Source: Candidatus Binatia bacterium
GTDB lineage: Bacteria > Desulfobacterota > Binatia > HRBIN30 > BPIQ01
DNA: 64,000 bases
Direction: 5' to 3'
Assembly (NCBI GenBank): GCA_026004195.1
Contig: BPIQ01000002.1
Coordinates: 618,485-682,484, forward strand
The translations under genes and the position numbers were made by a program. Shown one piece after another: positions 57,788 through 64,000 of the stretch (position 1 is its first letter; each line of letters opens with the position of its first letter). The notes beneath the pieces are model-generated. The model was not told where the DNA came from, ran no database searches, and saw only the letters and a program-made list of their open reading frames with translations.

Positions 57788-58222
57788 CGAAATCGCACGC
57801 ATGGCCGATCCGGCCCGTCTCGTCAACCGGGAAGTTCCGGTAGGGGCCGGTGGGGAAGTTCTCCAACCGTCACCGGACATTTCAGTTATCCGGACCGGCC
57901 GGGCCGTTTCCCACGCCGACGACACCGGCAATCTCGGCTAGAAGCTCGCCCCTTTCCGCCAGGGGGCCGACGCAAAACAAGACCGGGACTTCCGCCGCGG
58001 AAGCGAGTGGTGATTTCTCCTCTGCGAACGACAGCTCGAACTTCGTCTACGGGATCACACGTGTTGCCGTCTTCTCTTTCGAGCCAAGGGAGGACCGGAC
58101 GCTCCCGCCGTCGCACCGGGTGGTCGCTTTCGTCCGTGAACGATGTCGGCATCTCGCCCACGGACCCGCTCCGCTCCGGCTCCTGTCCCTCCCGGCGACC
58201 CCGGGACCGGACACTTCATTTG
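57788..58222. other. Intergenic stretch between SDR and GH36 genes
   Basis: 435 bp upstream of the SDR start. Open frames crossing it are weak. It contains a diverged copy (about 57871-57940) of a 70-bp sequence that recurs at 58205-58272, over the GH36 3' end; see the separate finding. Confidence 0.5.
57871..57940. repeat. Diverged direct repeat, copy 1
   Basis: CACCGGACATTTCAGTTATC near 57871 and GTTTCCCACGCCGACGACAC near 57906 match, with a few changes and a 2-nt shift, ACCGGACACTTCATTTGTCA at 58206 and GTTTCCTCCGCCGGCGACAC at 58238. Confidence 0.5.
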
Positions 58223-58272
58223 TCAAACCGAGAGGTCGTTTCCTCCGCCGGCGACACCCGGAAGCTCGAGAA
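58205..58272. repeat. Diverged direct repeat, copy 2
   Basis: Second copy of the 57871-57940 sequence. It covers the stop codon and the last 16 codons of the GH36 gene (LPGVAGGGNDLSV end). On the minus strand copy 1 reads LEIAGVVGVGNG, close to the LELPGVAGGGN of the gene's own end, so copy 1 may be a duplicated gene tail. Confidence 0.45.
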
Positions 58273-60268
58273 CCCGGCATCCGTGGGGCGGGACCTCCAC
58301 CGAAAAGACGGGGCTCCGGCCGAGGCTGATCCTCCGCCCCGTCCAGAGCTCGAGCGCTTCACCCTCCTCGACACCCACGACGTCCACGTCGAGAGTGATC
58401 TCGCGCGTGCGGTCGGAAAAATTGAAAAGGCCGAGAAGCTTCTTCCCCTGCCTCTCGGCCAGGATCACGCTCGGCGGATCCGACTCGAAAAGATCGGCGA
58501 CGCGGAGCGGCCTCCCGTGCATCCGGAAAACCGTCTCGAGCACCCGAACTCTCTCGGGAGAGACCTTCTCCACCCGGTCGCTCCAGACGACCATGCCGCC
58601 CGAGAGCCCCACGGCCGAAACGAGCGCCCGCACTTCCTCCTCGCCGAGCCTCGTGTCGACGTCGCGGACGAGAAGACAATCCGGGTCGTCGAGCCACCAG
58701 CGGCCGTGGAGGAACCAACGGGACAGCGTGTTGCGCAGGGCGTTTTTGGTACCGAGGCCGTGGAGGTCGCGTCCGAGAACGCGCCCCATCCAGCCCGACC
58801 AGAAGGGTGCGACATCGGGCCCGATCCGCATGCCGTCGACGATGCCGATCGCGGGGCCGAGCGGGCAGCCGCACCCGAGGAGAAAGGCTTCTTCCCCCGC
58901 GCCCTTGCGCACGGCCCAGAGACCCCGCCGGAGCGCTTCCGCCCGCGTCGCCTTGGGATCGTGCCGCAGCCCCGGAAGCGCCGCGGCGTAGAGAAAATCG
59001 AGCTTGAGAACCCGGTAACCCCACTCCTGCGCGAGCGTGCGGAACGTCTGCTCGAGCCAGGCGAGCACCTCCGGGTGCGTGGTGTCGAGCGCGTAGGCGA
59101 AGCCGAACCACGACCAGGCAGGGTTCCACACGGCGACGCGGGGCCGACCGCGGCGATCCCGCACGAACCAGTCGGGATGCTCGCGGTAAAGCCGCGAGCG
59201 CCGCTCGGCCAGAAAGGGCGCCGTCCAGATTCCGGGATCGAAGCCCATCTCGCGGAGGGTCCGGGCGAGTTCCTGCAGGCCGCTCGGGAACTTCCCGTTC
59301 GGCTCGAGCCAGTCCCCGAGAGCCCGCTGGTAGCCGTCGTCCACCTGGACGTACTCGCAAGGAAAACGCCGGCGTAGCCGCACGAGGCTCCGGGCGTTCT
59401 CGAGCACGCTCTCCTCCCGCACCCGGGTGAATTCGTGGTACCAGGAACACCAGCCGACGGGCACGTGCGAAGGCCTTCGGGCCCGCATGCGCCCGGCCGT
59501 GGCCTCGGCGTAGTCGACGAGAAGCTCCGTCTCGTCGAACCCGACTCCGAGCCAGAGATCGTCTCCCAGAAACTCTTCGCCCGGTTCGAGGAGCACGTCG
59601 TCGTGGTCCTGCTCGACGCGGAAGGTCGCCCGCCCCTTTTCGTCGAGCCGGAAGGAAATTCGCCCGAAGGCACGCGACTCGCCGAGAAAGCCGCAGACGA
59701 GGGCCTCGCCCGAGCGCAGGTTCTTCAGGCCGAAAAAAAGAGAGGAGTGGAACTCACCGGCCGAGCGCGGCCGCGGCGCGCGGGGGTCGCAGTGGACGAG
59801 CCGGAAAAGAGACGTTCGCGGCTCGAGCTGCATTTCTTCGAAGCCGTAGCTCCTCGTCCCGCTCCAGGACTGGTAACCGTTCACGAAAGCCCGCAAACGA
59901 TCGCGGCCCGAGCCGAAAACGAAGCCCGGAGCCTCGGAGCACCGGAGCGCCCGGAACGAGCGCACGCGCACCGGGCGCGGGGACGTGTTCCGCACTCGGA
60001 AACGCACCACGAGCCCCTTCTCGCCCGGCGAGAGCTCGAGCGAGGCCGAAAAGGGCTCGGCCTCCCAGGAAAAAAGCCTCCCCTCTCCTTCCCCTATTCC
60101 CTCCCTTTCTCCCTCCGTGACTCGCTCCCCTGCTGCACGCCCTCCCCAGGTCTGCCAGCCGCCGGGCCCTTCGTAGACGACTTCGGGGGCAAGCTCCGGC
60201 AGGCCGACGCGCGGGGTTCCGGTGGCACGCAGCTCGAGCGTGCCCTCGCGCAGCGCGATCGACCACAC
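58223..60268 (-). CDS. GH36 family alpha-galactosidase-like glycoside hydrolase
   Basis: 681 aa from a GTG at 60268. N-terminal beta-sandwich (residues about 1-260), then the (beta/alpha)8 barrel. Motifs: GWCSWYHEF (272-280), YVQVDDGYQ (306-314), nucleophile Asp424 in LKLDFLYAA, and acid/base candidate Asp485 in DGMRIGPDVAPFW. No signal peptide, so it acts in the cytoplasm on alpha-galactosides or related sugars. The gloB stop lies only 3 bp upstream of its start, so it is co-transcribed with gloB and RNase E. No sugar transporter is near. Confidence 0.93.
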   Translation of the reverse strand: MWSIALREGTLELRATGTPRVGLPELAPEVVYEGPGGWQTWGGRAAGERVTEGEREGIGEGEGRLFSWEAEPFSASLELSPGEKGLVVRFRVRNTSPRPVRVRSFRALRCSEAPGFVFGSGRDRLRAFVNGYQSWSGTRSYGFEEMQLEPRTSLFRLVHCDPRAPRPRSAGEFHSSLFFGLKNLRSGEALVCGFLGESRAFGRISFRLDEKGRATFRVEQDHDDVLLEPGEEFLGDDLWLGVGFDETELLVDYAEATAGRMRARRPSHVPVGWCSWYHEFTRVREESVLENARSLVRLRRRFPCEYVQVDDGYQRALGDWLEPNGKFPSGLQELARTLREMGFDPGIWTAPFLAERRSRLYREHPDWFVRDRRGRPRVAVWNPAWSWFGFAYALDTTHPEVLAWLEQTFRTLAQEWGYRVLKLDFLYAAALPGLRHDPKATRAEALRRGLWAVRKGAGEEAFLLGCGCPLGPAIGIVDGMRIGPDVAPFWSGWMGRVLGRDLHGLGTKNALRNTLSRWFLHGRWWLDDPDCLLVRDVDTRLGEEEVRALVSAVGLSGGMVVWSDRVEKVSPERVRVLETVFRMHGRPLRVADLFESDPPSVILAERQGKKLLGLFNFSDRTREITLDVDVVGVEEGEALELWTGRRISLGRSPVFSVEVPPHGCRVLELPGVAGGGNDLSV

Positions 60269-60271
60269 GCC

Positions 60272-61048
60272 TCAGAACCGGTCTTTGAGTTCGCGGGTCT
60301 TCGCGAAAACGGCGACGTCGGTCATGGGCAGGTCGGGAAACCGCGCCGCCAGGTTCCGGCGAAGCTCGGGGCTCCGCCAGCGGAAGAAGGGGTTCGTCTC
60401 CTTCTCGGAGCCGATGGTCGTCGGCGTCGTGGGCCGGCCCTGCTTCTGCTGCTCGAGTGCCCAGGCGTGCTTGCGCCGGAGGGCCTCGTTGTCGGGCTCG
60501 AGCGTGAGAGCGAAGCGCAGGTTCTTCTCGGTGTACTCGTGGCCGAAGTAGACCCGGGTGTCGTCGGGGAGAGCCATGAGCTTCGAGAGCGACGCGATCA
60601 TCATGGCGGCATCGCCCTCGAAGAGCCGGCCGCACCCTCCGGCAAAAAGCGTGTCTCCGGTGAAGACGCTCTTTTCCTTCTCGAAGTAGTACGCGATGTG
60701 CCCGCTCGTGTGTGCGGGGATGAAAAGTACCCGAGCTTCGAGGTTCCCGACGCGCACCGTCTCGCCCTCCCCGACTTCCCGGTTGCAACCGGGGATCCGG
60801 TGGCCTTCCCCGCGGTAGCCCACCACCTCGAGCCCGGGACACTCCCGCAGGAGGTCCTGGTTTCCGCCCACGTGGTCGTAGTGATGGTGTGTGGGAAGGA
60901 TGGAGACGAGCTCCACGCCTTCTCTCCGGACGGCGTCGAGCACGGGGCCGGCTTCGGCACAGTCGACGACGGCAGCCTTTCCCGTCGACTCGTCGACGAC
61001 GAGGTAGGCGTAGTTGTCGACGAGTTGCGGAACCGGGACGACTTTCAC
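60272..61048 (-). CDS. gloB: Hydroxyacylglutathione hydrolase (glyoxalase II)
   Basis: 258 aa from a GTG at 61048 overlapping the rne stop (GTGA). The MBL signature THHHYDHVGG (about 54-63), SGHIAYYFE, FTGDTLFAGGCGRLFEGD and GHEYTEKNLRFA match glyoxalase II, with the C-terminal helical region (KHAWALEQQKQGRPTTPTTIGSEKETNPFFRW) that binds the glutathione part. It hydrolyses S-lactoylglutathione in methylglyoxal detoxification. Glyoxalase I is not in the window. Confidence 0.93.
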   Translation of the reverse strand: MKVVPVPQLVDNYAYLVVDESTGKAAVVDCAEAGPVLDAVRREGVELVSILPTHHHYDHVGGNQDLLRECPGLEVVGYRGEGHRIPGCNREVGEGETVRVGNLEARVLFIPAHTSGHIAYYFEKEKSVFTGDTLFAGGCGRLFEGDAAMMIASLSKLMALPDDTRVYFGHEYTEKNLRFALTLEPDNEALRRKHAWALEQQKQGRPTTPTTIGSEKETNPFFRWRSPELRRNLAARFPDLPMTDVAVFAKTRELKDRF

Positions 61049-63594
61049 GGCTTCTCCTCCCCTGCGCCTTTCTCCGAGGCTTTCCGACTTTTCGCGCTTC
61101 TTCGCGAGCGGCCCCGCGACCGGGCTTGGCCGGTAGACCGAGAAGACGTCTTGCTCGACGCCTTGGCTCCCGAAGAAGCCTTGGCCGAAGACGCCGTTTT
61201 CTTCCGGCTCGTTCGTGCGGTTCGCCCGCCTCGGGTCGTCCGCCGCCTCGACGCTCTCCTCGGAGGTTCCGCGGCACCTTCGAGCTCGGACGCCTGCGCA
61301 GCTCCTTCTGCCTTTTCTCCTTCCGCCGCTTCCTCTGTCCCTGCCGCGCCGGCCGGCGGCCCCGCTACCTTCGCACCTCTTCGCCCCTCCGGCGCTGCTT
61401 CGGCACCCATCCCTTCTCGCGTGCCTGCCCCCCGTAGCCGTGGAGCCGTCCGGGCCACGCTCTCCGCGCCTGCTTCCGCGGCCAGTGCTGCTTCTCGTTC
61501 CGGCCGGACGCGGTGCTCTTTCCCTGCTTCCATCTCGGCCTTCCGAGCTTCGCCGCCTTCTACCGGAAGAGCTTGCCCTCCTGCCTCCCCCGCGACGCCG
61601 CCCTCCGCCCCTCCGCTTCCCCCGACAGGGGCAGCCCCGACTTCCAGGGGCCCGGAAGACGCGACGAAGTCGTCTCTGCCGCCTGCTCCACTTTCCCGAC
61701 CCGCCTCGGTCCGCGACTCGGCCTCCGGAGCAGCCGGCTCGGTCGGCGGCACGCCAGCAGCTACGCTCGCAGAATTCGCGGGGGGAGACCCGCCGGATGC
61801 CGGAGGCTCCGTGCCTCGCGCTGCTTCTTCCGGCGCGGCCCCGTAGCCAGCCGCCGCCTCGGCGTCGACGCGACGGAGCCCCGCCGCTTCGGCCAGAGCA
61901 CCGAGCGCCTCGGCGATCGCCTGGGCGGCCTTCCTCCCCCGCCCTCGACCGCGTCTCCGCCGGCGCCGGCTCCGACGGCGGGAGGCTTCGCCTCCCGCGG
62001 CAGGGGCCGACTCGGCTGCGGGCCGGCTTTCCGCCTCGACATTCTCGGGCGCAGGCTCCTCGACCGCCGGCACCTCGGGCATGACGACCTCGCCCGGCCT
62101 CGGACCCGGAGCTTCCTTCGGCGCCGCGCGTACGTCGATCTCGACCTCGTGGGGCATGAGCTTCTCGCTCGTCGCGACCTGGATGCGAACACCGTAGCGC
62201 CGCTCGAGCAGCGCCAGGTCTTCGCGCTTCTGGTTGAGGAGGTAGATCGCCACGTCGGGCGGCAGGGTCACCCGCAGAACGCCCACGTCCCCCTGAGCCA
62301 CGCGGTTCTGGATTTTCCGGAAGGCCACGAGCGCCGCGGACTCGGTCGTCCGGACGTGACCGTGCCCCTCGCACATGGGACACGTACGGTACGTCGTGGC
62401 GGCCGCCGCAGGCCGCAGCCTCTGCCGCGAAATCTCCAGAAGTCCGAAGCGCGAAATTTTTCCGATGTCGTAGCGGGCCTTGTCGGGCTTCATGGCTTCG
62501 GCGAGCGCGCGCTCGACGGCGTGGATGTGCGAGGGCTGCCGCATGTCGATGAAGTCGATGACGATGAGCCCGCCGATGTCGCGAAGTCGAAGCTGCCGCG
62601 CGATCTCCGCCGCCGCCTCGAGGTTCGTCCGGAAGGCCGTCTCCTCCTGGCTCCCGCCGCGGACCGAACCGCCCGAGTTCACGTCGATGGCCGTGAGCGC
62701 TTCGGTGCCGTCGATCACGATGCTGCCCCCCGATTTCAGCGGCACCCGCCGCTTGTAGATCGTCTCGATTTGCGACTCGACGCCGAACCGGGAGAAGATG
62801 GGCTGGTCTCCCGTGTAGAGCCGCAGCGCCCCCTCGCGGCCCGGCATGACGTTGCGGACGAAATCCCTCGCACGGCGGTAGACTTCCTCGTTGTCGATGT
62901 AGATCTCGTCGATGTCCGGCGTGAAGTAGTCGCGGATGCTCCGCACCACGAGGTCGTGCTCCCGGTAGACGAGGCCGACGCCCTTTTTCGCCTCCGCGCT
63001 CTTCTGGATGGTTTCCCAGAGGCGGAGGAGGTAGGCGAGGTCCCGCTCGAGCTCGCTCCGGTCCTGATCGAAACCCGCGACCGTCCGGACGATGAGGCCG
63101 AAGCCTTCGGGGGGCTTGAGCTCCTGGATGAGCGCGCGGAGTCGCACTCGGTCCTCGCCCTCGATCTTGCGAGAAATCCCGGATTCCTCGGACCCGGGGA
63201 GGAGAACCAGGTAGCGTCCCGGCAGCGAGTAGAACGTGCTCAGCGTCGGAGGCTTGGAGGCGAACTCGTCCTTGGCGATCTGGACGAGGAGCTCCTGACC
63301 CGGCTTGAGAACGTCCTTGATCCGGGGCCTGCCCTCCACGGGCCGCCCGTTGCCGGGAAGGTTGCGGAAGCAGATTTCGTCGAGCGGCAGGAACGCATCC
63401 CGCCCGAGCCCGATGTCGACGAACGCCGCCTCGAGCGCGGGATGGATGCGGTGAACGACTCCTTTGTAGATGCTGCCTTTGAGGTGTTCGCGGCCTAAAG
63501 ACTCGATCTCAAAAACTTCGAGAACGCCGTCCTTGACGATGCCCACCCGGCTTTCTTCCGGATGGGTCACGTTGATGAGCATGACCTTGGACAT
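61045..63594 (-). CDS. rne: Ribonuclease E/G
   Basis: 849 aa. N-terminal S1 domain (residues about 35-125, GSIYKGVVHRIHPALEAAFVDIGLGRDAFLPL), catalytic acids Asp304 (TAIDVNSGG) and Asp347 (IVIDFIDM), and Zn-link Cys405-x2-Cys408 (CPMCEGHGHV), each one residue off E. coli numbering. The endonuclease core ends near residue 500. The tail is low complexity: Ala/Glu/Pro-rich (about 500-740), then a very basic Ser/Arg/Lys end (RRASRRRTTRGGRTARTSRKK...), which probably binds RNA or scaffolds a degradosome. It starts mRNA decay and rRNA processing. It leads the rne-gloB-GH36 block. Confidence 0.95.
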   Translation of the reverse strand: MSKVMLINVTHPEESRVGIVKDGVLEVFEIESLGREHLKGSIYKGVVHRIHPALEAAFVDIGLGRDAFLPLDEICFRNLPGNGRPVEGRPRIKDVLKPGQELLVQIAKDEFASKPPTLSTFYSLPGRYLVLLPGSEESGISRKIEGEDRVRLRALIQELKPPEGFGLIVRTVAGFDQDRSELERDLAYLLRLWETIQKSAEAKKGVGLVYREHDLVVRSIRDYFTPDIDEIYIDNEEVYRRARDFVRNVMPGREGALRLYTGDQPIFSRFGVESQIETIYKRRVPLKSGGSIVIDGTEALTAIDVNSGGSVRGGSQEETAFRTNLEAAAEIARQLRLRDIGGLIVIDFIDMRQPSHIHAVERALAEAMKPDKARYDIGKISRFGLLEISRQRLRPAAAATTYRTCPMCEGHGHVRTTESAALVAFRKIQNRVAQGDVGVLRVTLPPDVAIYLLNQKREDLALLERRYGVRIQVATSEKLMPHEVEIDVRAAPKEAPGPRPGEVVMPEVPAVEEPAPENVEAESRPAAESAPAAGGEASRRRSRRRRRRGRGRGRKAAQAIAEALGALAEAAGLRRVDAEAAAGYGAAPEEAARGTEPPASGGSPPANSASVAAGVPPTEPAAPEAESRTEAGRESGAGGRDDFVASSGPLEVGAAPVGGSGGAEGGVAGEAGGQALPVEGGEARKAEMEAGKEHRVRPEREAALAAEAGAESVARTAPRLRGAGTREGMGAEAAPEGRRGAKVAGPPAGAAGTEEAAEGEKAEGAAQASELEGAAEPPRRASRRRTTRGGRTARTSRKKTASSAKASSGAKASSKTSSRSTGQARSRGRSRRSAKSRKASEKGAGEEKP

Positions 63595-64000
63595 GGGCGC
63601 GTTTCGTCCCTTTCGTACGGTGTTTCATGGTTTTTCTCGTGCGAGGAGGCAAAGCAGAAGGCGCGCCGCCGCGTCGTAGAATCGCCAGTTCTCCCCTAGC
63701 CAGCTAGCACGGATCCGGCGCTGGGGAAAGCGGCCGGCCGGACGAGGACGTGCACCCAGCCGTTCGGTCAGGAGGCGGAGCGGGGCACCGCGCCGAGATC
63801 CTGTCCCTCTGCAGGCGGGCGCTACGCGGCAGGAAGGCACGCCCGAGGGCGAGAAAGGGCGCCGGGGTTCGTGAGAAGAGCGCCGGTCCGATCGAGTTTC
63901 CCGGCAACGCGTCCGAAATTTACGAGCCGGACCGCGGGGTTGTTTCGATCCTGCCCGCCTGCGGGAGGACGACCGGTCAGGAAGCGCGGAGGCCCGAAAG
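63595..64000. other. Right-end stretch, no gene called
   Basis: 406 bp upstream of rne, expected to hold its promoter and possibly a long 5' leader, as in other rne genes. The minus-strand open frame at 63625-63840 (71 codons) is Arg-rich and unsupported; the last part (WLGENWRFYDAAARLLLCLL) is slightly protein-like. I see no clear hairpin or promoter. Confidence 0.4.

Noticed and set aside
63625..63840. A 71-codon gene upstream of rne
   Set aside because: Arg-rich, no ribosome-binding site and no family; only its end is slightly protein-like.

Overview
The window is about 64 kb of very GC-rich, gene-dense bacterial chromosome. It has no rRNA, tRNA, prophage, IS element or CRISPR array that I can see. 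Several traits suggest an uncultivated Gram-negative lineage near the old Deltaproteobacteria (Myxococcota or Binatota-like). These are lipoproteins with long Thr/Pro linkers (PTATPT type), a DUF4215 Cys-rich repeat, FG-GAP and BNR surface proteins, a very large NAD-glutamate dehydrogenase, a tandem-duplicated UvrA and a cysteine-type CcmE. The lineage is inference. The diderm envelope is well supported by Lnt, lipoproteins, an RND pump and system I cytochrome c maturation.

Layout. 1-7.6 kb: the end of an aldo/keto reductase, then a palindrome-preceded pair (alpha/beta-hydrolase fold protein and flavin amine oxidase), a GT-C membrane protein with a coupled mini membrane protein, and lnt overlapping a Rieske gene. 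7.9-14.8 kb, minus strand: an overlapping chain of an 81-aa protein and a Thr/Pro-linker lipase-like lipoprotein, then a BNR/dockerin/Kazal secreted protein coupled to a DAO-family oxidase, preceded by an RNA methyltransferase. 14.9-23.9 kb, mostly plus: GNAT, NAD-GDH, an MBL hydrolase, two hypotheticals and Mrp. 23.8-28.2 kb, minus: oppBCDF plus a bactofilin as one overlapping operon with no binding-protein gene. 28.7-37.1 kb: a small hypothetical, a secreted chymotrypsin-fold protease, an RND efflux pair, vapBC and a frameshifted lipoprotein. 37.3-43.5 kb, minus: a lipoprotein operon (TPR protein, LolA/LolB-like protein, family 5 solute-binding protein) and an FG-GAP repeat protein. The binding protein could serve the orphan Opp permease.

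43.6-49.2 kb holds a double-length uvrA. 49.1-54.2 kb, minus, holds ccmE, a frameshifted ccmF, ccmH, a zinc-ribbon protein and a second GT-C protein. The most unusual structure lies at 54.24-55.94 kb: about 28 short hairpins with 7-bp stems, a near-constant 6-nt loop and covarying stems, arranged in roughly 170-bp modules. It encodes no credible protein. After it, on the minus strand, come a DUF429 protein, an SDR, a GH36 alpha-galactosidase, glyoxalase II and RNase E/G, the last three tightly packed.

Many neighbouring genes overlap by 4 nt (ATGA, GTGA or TTGA), so translational coupling is common in this genome. Two reading-frame breaks (ccmF and the lipoprotein at 36.1 kb) could be real mutations or assembly errors.
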